64,000 nucleotides of DNA from Callipepla californica brunnescens (lineage: Eukaryota; Chordata; Aves; Galliformes; Odontophoridae), in contig JALIRH010000100.1 of the NCBI GenBank assembly GCA_023055505.1, forward strand, positions 186,001 to 250,000, written 5' to 3'. Positions 23,524 to 34,263 of the stretch are shown here, piece by piece. The translations under genes and the position numbers were made by a program. Each line of letters begins with the position of its first letter. Within the stretch, counting starts at the first letter, position 1. Below the pieces are notes generated by a model, which worked only from the letters and a program-made list of their open reading frames with translations, did not search any database and was not told the DNA's origin.

Positions 23524-23847
23524 ATGAACGGAGCGGTGGAGTACTATGGCGGCGGCGGTGGCGGCGCCGCGGAAACCGCGGAAACCGCGCGTTGGAGCGG
23601 CGGCGGCGGCGGCGGCTCTGTTGCCGTGGGAACCGCGGAAACTGCGGAAACCGCGCGTTGGAGCGGCGGCGGCGGCGGCGGCTCCGTTGCCGCGGAAACC
23701 GCACGTTGGAGCGGCGGCGGCGGCTGTACGGGAGGCACTGTGAGCTTTGGGGGTGGGGCTGGGCAGGGGCAGCGGCAGCGGCAGCGGCAGCGGGGGAGGG
23801 GCGGGGCAGGATTCCGGGGCCGCGCGGCGCTCTCTTTTTTCCCCTAG
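23524..23847 (+). CDS. Low-complexity Gly/Ala/Thr-rich open frame, copy A (doubtful gene)
   Basis: A 107-codon open frame divergent from SGF29 exon 1. It begins MNGAVEYYGGGG, continues with repeated AETARWSGGGG modules, and ends in a Gln-Arg and Gly-rich tail with a stop just before the minisatellite resumes. No family is recognised. GC-rich repeats often lack stop codons, so this may be chance. In its favour, the length differences from copy B inside the frame are multiples of three. Against it are low complexity, an unremarkable start context and long open frames in other phases over the same DNA. Confidence 0.2.
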   Translation: MNGAVEYYGGGGGGAAETAETARWSGGGGGGSVAVGTAETAETARWSGGGGGGSVAAETARWSGGGGCTGGTVSFGGGAGQGQRQRQRQRGRGGAGFRGRAALSFFP

Positions 23848-23860
23848 CACTTGTAACATC

Positions 23861-26800
23861 TATGAGGAGGCTATGGGGAGGATATGAGGCAGCTATGGGG
23901 TGGCTATGGGGCTGCAGTAAGGCAGGTATGGGGCAGAAATGAGGCAGCCACGGGGCAGCAGTGGGGCAGCTATGGGGCAGCTATGGGACAGAAGTGGGGC
24001 AGCTCTAAGGGTAGCCATGGGGCAGTTATGGGGCAAGAGTGGGGCAGGTATGGGGCGGCTATTAGGCAGCCATCAAGCAGCTATGAGGCAGTAGTGGGGC
24101 AGCTATGAGGAAGCAGTGATGGAGCTATGGAGTAGCAGTGAGGCAGCTATAAGGAGGCTATGGGAGGCTATGGGGCAGCTATGGTGCATCAGTGAGGAAG
24201 CTATGGGGCGACTTTGGGGCAGCATTTTGGCAGCTATGGGGCAGCAGTGGGACAGCTATGAGGAGGCTATGGGGAAGCTATGTGGCAGCAGAGAGCTAGC
24301 TATGGGGCAGCTATGAGGAGGCTAAGGGGAGGCTATGGGGCAGCTATAGAGCGCCTATGTGGCAGTAGTTGGGCAGATATAAGGCAGCAGTGGGGCAGCT
24401 ATGGGGCGGGAATTAGGCAGCCATGGGGCACGTATGGGGCAGCAGTGAGGTAGCTATGGGGCAGCTATGGGTCAGCTATGAGGAGGTTATGGGGAGGCAA
24501 TGGAGCAGCAGTGGGGCAGATATGGGACGGTTATTAAGAGGCTATGTGGCAGCTATGGGGCATTAGTGGGGCAGCTATGGGGAAGTAGTGGGGCAGATAT
24601 GGGGCAGCAGTGAGGCAGCTATGGGGTAGCTATGAGAAAGCTATGGGGCAGTAGTGAGGAAGTAGTGAGGCAGCTATGAGAAGGCTGTGGGGAAGCTATG
24701 GGGCAGCTATGGGGCACCAGTAAGGCAGCTATGGGGCACCAGTGAGGCAGCTATGGGGCACCAGTGAGGCAGCTATAGGGAGGCTACGGGGCAGCAGTGA
24801 GGGAGTAGAGAGTCAAATATGGGGCATTAGTGCGGCAGCTATGGGGCATTAGTGGGGCAGTTATGAGGAGGCTATGGGGAGGCTATGGAGCAGCTATGGG
24901 GCAGCTATAGGGCAGCAGGGAGGTAACAATGGGGCAGCAGTTGGGAAGCTATGATGAGGCTATGGTGAGTCTACGGGGCAGCTATGGTACACCAGTGTGG
25001 CAGCCATGGGGCAGCTATGGTACACCAGTGAGGCAGCCATGGGGCAGCTATGGTACACCAGTGAGGCAGCCATGGGGCAGCTATGGGGCACCAATGGGAC
25101 AGTTATGAGGAGGCTGTGGGGAAGCTATGCGGCAGCTATGGGGCAGCAATGAGGAGGGTATGGAGAGGCTATGGGGCAGCTATGGTGCAACAGTGAGGCA
25201 GCTATGGGGTAGCTTTGAGGAGGCTGTGGGGAGGATATGGGGTAGATATGTGGCAACGGTGAGGTAGCTATGGGGAAGCTATGGGGCAGCAATGAGGGAG
25301 TAGTCGGTCAGCTATGGGGCATTAGTGCTGCAGCTATGGGGCCGAGTGGGGCAGTTAAGAGGAGGCTATGGGGAGGCTATGGGGCAGCTATCGGACAGCA
25401 TTGAGCTAGCTTTAGAACAGCTATGAGGAGGCGATGGGGCAGATATGGGGCAGCAGTCGGGCAGCTATGGGGCGGATATGGAGCAGCAGTGGGGCAGGTA
25501 TGGGGCAGTAGTAAGACAGCTATGTGGCAGCAGTGGGGCAGATATGAGGAGGCTATGAGGAGGCTATGGGGCGGCTATGAAGCAGCAGTGAGGCAGTTAT
25601 GAGGCGGCTATGGGTCAGATATGTGGCAGCAGTGAAGCAGCTATGGTGCGGCTATAAGGCAGCCATGGGGCAGCTATGAGTTAGCAGTGAGTCAGCTATG
25701 GGGCAGCAGTTGGGCAGCTATGAGGAGGCTATGGGGCAGCTATGGAGCAGATTTGAAACAGCTTTGGGGCGGCTGTGGGGCAGTAGTTTGGCAGCTATGA
25801 GGCAGCAGTTGGGCAGCTATGGGGCAGTAGTGAGGCAGCTATGTGGCAGCTCAGGAGAGGCTATGGGGCAGCTATGGGGCATTAGTGGGGCAGCTATGGG
25901 GAAGTAGTGGGGCAGATATGGGGCAGCAGTGAGGCAGCTATGGGGTAGCTATTGGGCAGTAGTGGGGAAGCAGTGAGGCAGCTATGGGGCAGCAGTTGGG
26001 CAGCTATAAAGAGGCTATGGAGAGGCTGTGCGGCAGCTATGGTGCATCAGTGAGGAAGCTATGGGGCGTCTTTAGGGCAGCAGTTTGACAGCTATGAGGC
26101 AGTCACGGGGCAGCTATGGGACAGCAGTGGGACAGCTATGAGGAGGCTAGAGGGCAGCTATGGGGCAGCTATGAGGAGGCTATGGGGAGGCTATGGGGCA
26201 GGTATATAGTGGCTATGTGGCAGTAGTCGGGCAGATATAAGGCATCAATGGGGCAGCAGTGGGGCAGCTATTGGGCGGCTATTAGGCAGCCATGGGGCGG
26301 CTATGGGGCAGCAGGGAGGTAGCAATGGGGCAGCAGTGGAGCAGCTATGATGAGGCTATGGCGAGGCTCTGGGGCAGCTATGGTGCACCAGTGAGGCAGC
26401 TATTGGGTAGCTATGAAGAGGCTGTGGGGAGGCTATGGGGCAGATATGTGGCAACGTTGAGGTAGCTATTGAGAAGCTATGGGGCAGCAGTGAGGCAGTA
26501 GTGGGTCAGCTATGGGGCATTAGTGCTGCAGCTATGGGGCCGCAGTGGGGCATCTAAGAGGAAGCTATAGGGAGGCTATGGGGCAGCTATGGGGCAGCAG
26601 TGAGCTAGCTATAGAACAGCTATGAGGAGGCTATGGGGCAGCTATGGAGCAGATTTGAAACAGCTTTGGGGCGGCTATGGGGCAGTAGTTTGGCAGCTAT
26701 GAGGCAGCAGTTGGGCAGCTATGGGGCAGTAGTGAGGCAGCTATGTGGCGGCTCAGGAGAGGCTATGGGGCAGCTATGGGGCATTAGTGGGGCAGCTATG

Positions 26801-29341
26801 GGGAAGTAGTGGGGCAGGTAAGGGGCAGAAGTGAGGCAGCTATGAGGTAGCTATGAGGAGGCTATGGGGCAGTAGTGGGGAAGCAGTGAGGCAGCTATGG
26901 GGCAGCAGTTGGGCAGCTATGAGGAGGCTATGGGGAGGCTATGGGGCAGCAGTGAGGCAGTTTTGGGGCACCAGTGAGGCAGCTATGGGGAGGCTACGGG
27001 GCAGCAGTCGGGCAGCTATGGGGCGGATATGGAGCAGCAGTGGGGCAGATATGAGGAGGCTATGAGGAGGCTATGGGGCAGCAGTGAGGCAGCTATGGGA
27101 CAGGTATGAGGCACTTATCAAGCAGCTCTGGGGCAGCGGTGTGGCAGCTAAGAGGAGGCAATTGGGAGGCTATGGGGCAGCTATGAAGCAGCAGTGAGGC
27201 AGCTATGGGGCGTCTATGGGGCAGCAGTGGGGCAACTATGAGGAGACTATGGGGAGGCTATGGGGCAGCTATTGGGCAGCAGTGAGGCAGCAATGAGGCA
27301 GCTATGAGGAGGCTATGGGAAGCCGATGAGGCAGCTATAGAGCGGCTATGGGGCAGTAGTGGGGCAGCTATTGGGCAGCTATTGGGAAGCAGTGGCAAGG
27401 CTATCGGGCGGCTATTAGGCAGCCATTGGGCACCATGGGGCAGCAGTGAGGCAGCTATGGGACGGCTATGGGGAGGCTATGGGGCAGGTATGGGGCAGCA
27501 GTGGGGCAGCTATGGAGCAGATATCGAGAGGTTATGAGGCAGCTATGGGGTGGCGATGAGGCAGACATAGGGAAGCTATGGTGGAGCAGGGAGGCAGCTA
27601 TGGGGTGGCTATGGGGCAGCAGTGAGACAGCTATGGGGCAAGTATGGGGAGGCTATGGGGCAGTAATGGGGCAGCTATGGGGCGGCTATGAGGCAGCCAT
27701 GGGGTACGTCTGGGGCACCAGTGAGGCAGCTATGGGGAGGCTATGGGGCAGCCATGGGGTACGTCTGGGGCACCACTGAGGCAGCTATGGGCAGCAGTGA
27801 GGCAGCTATGGGGAGGCTATGGGGCAGCAGTGAGGCAGTAGTGGGTCAGCTATGGGGCATAAGTGCTGCAGCTATGGGGCTGCAGTGGGGCAGCTAAGAG
27901 GAAGCTATGGGGAGGCTATGGGGCAGCTATTGTGCATCAGTGAGGAAGCTACGAGGCGGCAATGGGGCAGCAGTTTTGCAGTTATGAGGCAGCTATGGGG
28001 CAGCAGTGAGGCAGCTATGAGGAGACTATGGGGAGGCTATGGGGCAGAAGTGGGGCAGCTATGGGGTAGCCATGGGGCAGCCATCAAACGGCTATGGGGC
28101 AGCAGTGGGGCAGCTAAGAGGAGGCTATGGACCAGCTATGGGGCGGCTACAAGGCAGCCATGGGGCAACTATGGGGAAGCAGTGAGAGAGCTATGAGGAG
28201 GCTATGGGTAGGCTATAGGGCAGGTATTGGACAGCTATGAGGCAGCCATGGTGCAGCTATGGGGCAGCAGTGGGGCAGCAATGGGGCGGCTATTAGGCAG
28301 CCATGGGGTGGCAATGGGACACCAGTGAGACATCTATGGGGTGGATATGTAGCAGCAGTGGGGCAGGTATGGGGCAGTAGTGGGGTAGCTCTGAGGAGGC
28401 TACGGGGCAACTATGGGGCAGCAGAGAGGCAGCGATGGGACAGGTATGAGGAGGCTATGGGGAGACTACGGGGCAGCTATGAAGCTGCAGTGAGGCAGCT
28501 ATGGGGCGGCTATGGGGAGGCTATGGGGCAGCTATGGAAAAGCTATGAGGCAAGCATGGGGCTGCAGTTGGGCAGCTCTGGGGCCGCATTGAGGAAGCTA
28601 TGGGGCAGCTCCGAGGAGCCTATGCAGCAGCTATGGAGCGGCTATGAGGCAGCTATGGGGCAGGTATGAGGCAGCCATGAGGCGGCTGTGGGGCAGCAGT
28701 GAGGCAGGTATGAAGAGGCTATGGGGAGGCTATGGGGCAGCAGTGGGGCAGCTACGGGGCGGCTATGAGGCAGCCATTGGGCATCTAAGGGGCAGCAGTG
28801 GGGCAGCTATAAAGAGGCTATGGGGAGGCTATGGGGCAGCTATGGTGCATCAGTGAGGAAGCTATGGGGCGTCAATGGGGCAGCAGTTTGACAGCTATGA
28901 GGCAGCCACGGGGCAGCTATGGGGCAGCAGTGGGACAGCTATGAGGAGGCTATAGGGCAGCTATGGGGCAGCTCTGAGGAGGCTATGGGGAGGCTATGGA
29001 GCAGCTATGGGGCAGCAGTGAGGAAGCTATGGGGTGGCTATGGGGCGGCTATGAGGCAGCTATGGGGTAGCAGTGGGGCAGCTATGATGAGGCTATGGCG
29101 AGGCTCTGGGGCAGCTATGGTGCACCAGTGAGGCAGCTATTGGGTAGCTGTGAGGAGGCTGTGGGGAGGCTATGGGGCAGATATGCGGCAACGGTGAGGC
29201 AGCTATTGGGAAGCTATGGGGCAGCAGTGAGGCAGTAGTGGGTCAGCGATTGGGCAGCAGTGAGGCAGCTATGGGGCTGCAGTGGGGCATCTAAGAGGAA
29301 GCTATGGCGAGGCTATGGGGCAGCTATGGGGCAGCAATCGG
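23861..29341. repeat. 11-bp G-rich minisatellite (GGGGCAGCTAT), block 2
   Basis: About 5.5 kb of the same 11-bp family as block 1, with local higher-order duplications. Examples are the GCACCAGTGAGGCAGC units near 24715-24775 and 24990-25090, and the similar stretches at 25720-25900 and 26620-26800. The first 470 bp are duplicated at 61778-62261. The right end is cut abruptly by retroviral pol sequence at about 29341. No real gene was seen inside. Confidence 0.93.
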
Positions 29342-31200
29342 GCTTTCCCACAAAGCGACACAATCCATCTGTGAACAGGGCGTATCTCTTTTCATCTTCT
29401 GTTAGTTCATTATATGGTGAGGCTTCTTTAGCACGTGACACCTCCTCTGCTGGGGTTGTTCCAAACTTTTTACCTTCAGGCCAGTCCATGATCACCTCCA
29501 GGATTCCTGAACGGTTGGGGTTCCCCATCCGAGCTCGCTGTGTAATCAGCGCAATCCACTTACTCCAAGTGGCATCAGTAGCATGATGGGTAGAGGGAAC
29601 TGTTCCTTTAAACATCCAGTTCAGTACTGGCAGTCGAGGTGCCAGAAGGAGCTGCGTTTCAGTACCGATTACTTCAGAAGCAGCTCGAACCCCCTGATAT
29701 GCGGCTAAGATCTCCTTCTCAGTTGGAGTGTAGCGCTCCTCAGACCCCCTGTATGCTCGACTCCAGAAACCAAGGGGTCGGCCTCGGGTCTCTCCAGAAG
29801 CTCTTTGCCACAAACTCCAAGTGGGACCTTCCTTTCCAGCAGCAGTGTAGAGGATGTTCTTTACATCCTGTCCCATCCGCACTGGCCCCAGGGCCACGGC
29901 ACGGGCTATCTCCTGCTTCATTTGCTCAAAAGCCTGCTGCTGCTCAGGGCCCCACACAAAATCATTCTTCTTCCAGAGGTCACCTGATAAAGGGGGCTCA
30001 CAATGAGGCTGTAGTTTGGAACATGCAGTCTCCAAAATCCCACTACACCCAGAAAAGCTTGGCTCTCTGTCTTACTGGTGGGTGGAGACATGGCAGTAAT
30101 TTTGTCAATCCCATCTGTTGGGATGTGACGACGTCCATCTTGCCACTTTATGCCTAGGAACTGAATTTCTTGTGCAGGTCCTTTCACTTTGCTTCGCTTA
30201 ATAGCGAAGCCAGCTCGCAGGAGGATCTGGATTATTGTCTCTCCTTTCTTAAAAACTTCCTCTGCTGTATTGCCCCATACAGCAATATCATCGATGTACT
30301 GCAGATGCTCAGGAGCAGCACCCTGTTCCAATGCAGTTTGGATCAACCCATGGCAAATGGTTGGGCTGTGCTTCCACCCCTGGGGCAAACGGTTCCAGGT
30401 GTACTGAACGCCTCTCCAGGTGAAGGCAAACTGTGGCCTGCATTCTGTGGCCAAGGGAATTGAAAAGAAGGCGTTAGCAATGTCAATGGTGGCATACCAC
30501 TTGGCTGCTTTTGACTCCAGTTCATACTGGAGTTGAAGCATGTCTGGCACAGCAGCACTCAGTGGAGGTGTGACTTCGTTCAGGCCACGGTAATCTACCG
30601 TCAACCTCCATTCTCCGTTGGCTTTACGCACTGGCCATATGGGGCTGTTAAACGGGGAGTGAGTTTTGCTGATCACTCCCTGGCTCTCTAGCTGACGAAT
30701 CAGATGATGAATGGGGAGCAAGGAATCCCTGTTGGTGCGGTACTGCCGTCTGTGCACCGTTTTTGTAGCAATTGGTACCTGTTGCTCCTCCACTTGTAGC
30801 AACCCCACAACAGATGGATCTTCTGACAGGCCAGGTAAAACAGATAGTTGCTTAATGCTATCTGTGTCCACAGTAGCTATTCCAAAAGCCCATCGCTACC
30901 CCTTGGGATCCTTAAAGTGCCCCCTTCTGAGATAGTCTATACCAAGTATGCGTGGGGCCCCCTGTCCAATCACTATAAGATGCTTCTGCCAGTCTTTACC
31001 CGTGAGGCTTATTTCTGCCTCCAGCACAGACAATTCCTGAAAGCCGCCAGTCACTCCAGAGAGATGAATCAATTCTGCCCCTTTATAACTTGAAGGCGTT
31101 AGAGTACATTGTGCACCAGTATCCACCAGTGCCTCCTATTTCTGTGGGTTTGATGTGCCAGGCCACCGAATCCACACAGTCCAATACACTCTATTATCCC
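29342..31200 (-). pseudogene. pol: ERV pro-pol remnant (protease, reverse transcriptase, start of RNase H)
   Basis: An old viral polyprotein, broken in several places. A retroviral protease core with the DTGA active-site motif lies just after an in-frame TAG at 31136-31138. A second TAG at 30896-30898 separates it from a reverse transcriptase frame (30871-29918) containing the YIDD catalytic motif at 30287-30298. Near 29975 the reading frame shifts to a second frame (30035-29313) that covers the RT connection region and ends shortly after the TDG motif that begins RNase H. Beyond that the sequence is minisatellite. Polymerase function is impossible in this copy. Confidence 0.9.
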
Positions 31201-31330
31201 TCTCCCTCCTCTGGCTGAGGGCAGGGCCCCTCTATTCATTACCTGTAGTGACGGGAACAACTTCGCTGGTAGTTGGTCTGTGTTGGAATTCTCTCACCCG
31301 TACTCGCAGTGCAGGGGTGGGTTTTTGATG

Positions 31331-32440
31331 TCATTCCTTCATATCTTCTCCATTTGCACGTAAGTAACTCCACAAAGCCGCACGCGACATGAAGTTAGTG
31401 AAGTTAGTGCTGTCATTTGCTCGAGCAGGATGGCGTTTGCTTCTGATAGCTGCAACCGATTCAACCCTATCAATCAGTTGGGATAATTTTCCCAGTATAT
31501 CTTCCATTTGTCCTTCTAACTTTGATATGGCTGAAATGGACGTGTATGGCGGCGGAAATTTTTGTTTGAAGTTTTGAAGTGTAAGAATTAGTTCAAAAAC
31601 TGGGGGTTTTCTGTCTTGGTCCTCATATCTGTTGAACGTTGTCACTAGTGTACCGGCGTACCTTTCTGGTGCTGACTTTGAAAGCTTCTGACATATTTCG
31701 GGTGTACTCCTTACTTTCTCCGGATCATGGTCCCGATCGTCAGGATCAAAGGTGGGATCATACAGCATTTCCGCCACAGCTGTTTCTCTCAAATACTGGA
31801 TGCCTTCCTCAATAGTTTTCCACCTTTTCACTTTAGGTGCCAGGTCACTCTTGTAGGGATATCTTTCCCTCACAGCTACTAGCATTCGTTGCCAGAGGCT
31901 GGCGATTCCATCCATATACCTGCTGATTCCTCTGTCGACAGCCGGATCTCGGGCAATGTTTCCTAGTTGGCGAGCTTCGTTACTATCAAGGGACACACTG
32001 TTGGCCCCGTTGTCCCAACACCGAAGCAACCAAGTGACAATACTCTCATCTGGACGTCGAATAAACTCCTTTCTTGAGCCTTGGATCTCAGACATTTTCA
32101 CGGGCCAACGAAACGTCGTAACTTTAACTTTCTCTTCACCTTCATCATCACTTTCTTCTCCATGTCTCTCACTTTTCTTTGTTGCCTTTCTCGATGGTGA
32201 TGGGGTTGTGGCCACCCCCTCACCTATATCTTCCTCTTCTTTCGGCACCTCTTCTTTGCGTTCTAGGCGCGAGGACACACGTTTCCATTTCTTGCCTTCC
32301 ACAGGGGCAACTGACTTTGATACTGGTGCTTCCTTTGGCTGGTCAGGTGTGACCGGGAGGTTTTCCTCTTTGGTTTGGGCCTCAGTTTGGACACTCTCTC
32401 TCTTCATAATAGTATATAAACCTCGGTAAGCATAGGCCAA
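31331..32440 (-). CDS. gag: ERV Gag-like protein, 369 codons, open
   Basis: The longest non-repeat open frame in the window. It has a charged, Glu/Lys-rich N-terminal third (about residues 20-115), then a more structured capsid-like part (about 115-330) with several Trp and hydrophobic helix segments, then a short basic tail. No CCHC zinc knuckle is visible, so nucleocapsid is absent or supplied differently in this lineage. It precedes protease on the same strand, with about 200 bp of poorly coding sequence between. The frame is intact although pro-pol is broken, which may be chance or recent inactivation. Assignment as Gag rests on position and composition. Confidence 0.75.
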   Translation of the reverse strand: MAYAYRGLYTIMKRESVQTEAQTKEENLPVTPDQPKEAPVSKSVAPVEGKKWKRVSSRLERKEEVPKEEEDIGEGVATTPSPSRKATKKSERHGEESDDEGEEKVKVTTFRWPVKMSEIQGSRKEFIRRPDESIVTWLLRCWDNGANSVSLDSNEARQLGNIARDPAVDRGISRYMDGIASLWQRMLVAVRERYPYKSDLAPKVKRWKTIEEGIQYLRETAVAEMLYDPTFDPDDRDHDPEKVRSTPEICQKLSKSAPERYAGTLVTTFNRYEDQDRKPPVFELILTLQNFKQKFPPPYTSISAISKLEGQMEDILGKLSQLIDRVESVAAIRSKRHPARANDSTNFTNFMSRAALWSYLRANGEDMKE

Positions 32441-32571
32441 GCCCCAGATAAGTGTTCCACCTCAGATCTTTCTGAGCCGCAGCACCCTTTACTCAGATAC
32501 AGGCCTAGCTCCTCAGGATCCTGCAATTGTTCAGGAGAAAGATCCCATGACACCGGGTGTCCCCATCCTTC

Positions 32572-32988
32572 TCATTTCTTTCCTAAAACTCTCCACTCTC
32601 CCTGCCATTCAACATTCTCTGTTTCTGGGAGAAGCTTCCTGCACATGATGTAAAGTGCTACTACATGCAGGAGGACTAATATCCCAATTATTAACACCAT
32701 CCCTAAGCTGTGATCTTGAAAATTCATAAAAAACTGAGAGGGGAACCTGGATACCCATTCAAACATCACATGGTTAGTTAACATGTTATCCTTTGTTCCA
32801 TTAGCTGGGGTGCCCTGGGATCTGGCAGGTTCCTCTATCATTGCTTTTAATTTATCATACAGGGACCAGACCCAATGGAACAGAATGGCAAACTTAACCA
32901 AGTTCCAGTACGTTTTGAGCATTAAGAGGGAAAAAGCGGTGAAGTACAATCCCTGTAAGGGCAGTTTTAACAGAAACAGAAAAGACAT
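32572..32988 (-). CDS. ERV leader open frame, small predicted membrane protein
   Basis: A 138-codon frame between the primer binding site and gag. Hydrophobic segments span roughly residues 3-45, with a second clear membrane helix at about 93-116. Between them is a polar loop with an Asn-Gly-Thr sequon. The C-terminal 20 residues are charged and end in two lysines. There is no Cys-rich or enzymatic motif. Its position upstream of gag is unusual for a simple retrovirus. Function is unknown. It could be an accessory gene of this lineage or a remnant of a signal or Env-like peptide. The frame is uninterrupted. Confidence 0.55.
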   Translation of the reverse strand: MSFLFLLKLPLQGLYFTAFSLLMLKTYWNLVKFAILFHWVWSLYDKLKAMIEEPARSQGTPANGTKDNMLTNHVMFEWVSRFPSQFFMNFQDHSLGMVLIIGILVLLHVVALYIMCRKLLPETENVEWQGEWRVLGKK

Positions 32989-33197
32989 CTTTTTATTATT
33001 ATTTTTTTTTTTCTTGTACTAAAACAATCTGGCAGTACCCAAAAGAAGTTTACAGATATCCCAAAACAACTGACAGTACGCCCGGACTTCAAGGTCGTGT
33101 TTTGCTGTACAGCACTTGCAGTACAGATAAGCTTGTTAACAACAGACAGAGATGTACTCTAAAAGTTTGTCTCTGCCTGGCTAAGGCAGCTGGTTGT

Positions 33198-33215
33198 GCC
33201 CCACGTTGGGCGCCA
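33198..33215 (-). promoter_or_regulatory. Primer binding site, tRNA-Lys type
   Basis: The minus strand reads TGGCGCCCAACGTGGGGC, the complement of the 3' end of a tRNA-Lys (Lys1,2 type). It lies four bases downstream of the LTR end TGACA, the expected position for minus-strand DNA priming. It fixes the element's orientation and the LTR boundary. Confidence 0.9.
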
Positions 33216-33219
33216 AAAA

Positions 33220-33462
33220 TGTCAGGGGTTTGTGAGCCGGTTCAGCCCGGCCCTGCGACAACCGAGGAAGGAGACCCACAGGCCCACACCCCGGACAAGG
33301 GGAAGGGGGAAAGGGAAAAAGGGAGATAAGCCCCAAAACAAAACAGCGGCAACGATCTGAGGGGGAAAAGCTAATTTACTAAATAAGACATCAGGAAGTA
33401 AATAACACAGTATAATGCAATACAATTTGGAATTAAGCCCAATGAATCAAACAAAACGAGTA

Positions 33463-33497
<35 letters not shown>

Positions 33498-33758
33498 GTG
33501 CCTGATAAACCGAAGGCCTTGCGCTAACGCTGAAGGCGGACGGCAGCGAGCACCCACTCCTAAGTGATCCTAGAGGAAAGAGAGAATGTCCCGTGACCGC
33601 AGAGAGTTTTTATCTGTTCCCTCTGAGCGGAAAACACGTGAAAAAATACAAAGCATTGCCAAGTCCTCTGGGGAATGTAGTTTTCTCCCTGACTCCCAAT
33701 GCACCACATGATGCCATGATGTGGAATACCAGTACCAAAAAATCATAAAACCATGACA
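33220..33758 (-). mobile_element. 5' LTR of the minus-strand ERV
   Basis: 539 bp bounded by TGTCA and TGACA inverted ends, with the primer binding site adjoining on the internal side. It is homologous to the 574-bp solo LTRs at 2828-3401 and 47315-47888, but diverged and shorter, and it carries a (GA)n microsatellite at about 33466-33495. A TATA-like GATAAAAA lies near 33607-33614 on the minus strand. The partner 3' LTR is absent. Confidence 0.9.
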
Positions 33759-34263
33759 CTTCCTTACGGTCTTTTTTGTAGATGGGAGTCACATCGGCAA
33801 GCCTCCAATCTTGTGGGACCTCTCCAGATGACCAGGAATGCTGATAGATGACAGAAAGCGGCTTGGCAATCACCTCTGCCAGCTCCCTCAGCACCCTTGG
33901 TTGGATCCCATCTGGTCCCATGGACTTGCGGCAGTTCAGATGGAGGAGCAGGTCTCTGACTGTCTCTGCTAGGATCACAGGGGGTGTATGATGCGCTTCG
34001 TCCCAGACTTCCAGGTCAGGGCAAAAAGTATCCTGAGTTAACTGATCTGTCTATTGAAGAGAGACGTGAAGAAGGCATTGAGAACCTCAGCCTTTTCCTT
34101 ATCCTCTGTGGTTCCATTCCCTGCCGCATCAAGTAAAGGAGAGAAATTCTCCTTAGATCTTTTACTGTTAATATATTTGTAAAAGGATTTTTTGCTCTGC
34201 TTTACTGCAGTAGCCAGTCTAAGTTGGAGCTGGGCTTTTGCATTTCTAATTTCCTGCCTGTAT
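33759..34263 (-). mobile_element. CR1 LINE fragment (reverse transcriptase region)
   Basis: Minus-strand sequence typical of the avian CR1 non-LTR retrotransposon. The stretch 33978-33759 reads a conserved RT block (GPDGIQPRVLRELAEVIAKP) followed by SGEVPQDWRLADVTPIYKK. Upstream sequence encodes the KKSFYKYINSKR-type region with frame breaks. It is interrupted exactly at 33758/33759 by the ERV LTR, so it predates that insertion. The far side of the insertion site is not recovered because the ERV is truncated. It is dead on arrival, with no ORF1 and no 3' end. Confidence 0.88.

Larger units (their letters stand above)
23013..23860. other. CpG island containing SGF29 exon 1, copy A
   Basis: A GC-rich unique block between two stretches of 11-bp minisatellite. 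From left to right it holds C-rich intronic sequence (23015-23346), SGF29 coding exon 1 on the minus strand, a compact promoter-like segment, GGC-rich imperfect repeats of a 40-60 bp unit (about 23545-23735), and a CAGCGG hexamer run (four units near 23769-23793). Its equivalent in copy B (60929-61777) differs by small indels. Confidence 0.8.
29341..33758 (-). mobile_element. Truncated endogenous retrovirus with 5' LTR, leader ORF, gag and partial pol
   Basis: A minus-strand avian endogenous retrovirus. In its own direction it has a 5' LTR (33758-33220), a tRNA-Lys primer binding site (33215-33198), a leader with a small membrane-protein frame, gag, protease, reverse transcriptase and the first residues of RNase H. 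It then stops in the 11-bp minisatellite at about 29341. The rest of RNase H, integrase, any env and the 3' LTR are missing. In-frame stops and a frameshift in pro-pol show it is defective. It inserted into a CR1 LINE whose remainder starts at 33759. The pol type resembles a widespread avian ERV lineage, and the class assignment is uncertain. Confidence 0.9.

Noticed and set aside
23468..23704. Arg-rich minus-strand frame (RRRRRRSNARFP)
   Set aside because: It is the GGC/CCG repeat read in another phase. Three or more overlapping frames are open over the same bases, as expected of stop-poor GC-rich DNA.
18969..29341. Dozens of 60-136 residue open frames of the MGQLWGSYGAA type
   Set aside because: All are translations of an 11-bp repeat read in three frames, without conserved frame or start signals. 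They recur wherever the repeat occurs.
33102..33425. Short frames across the primer binding site and LTR
   Set aside because: They cross a non-coding control region and have no family resemblance.
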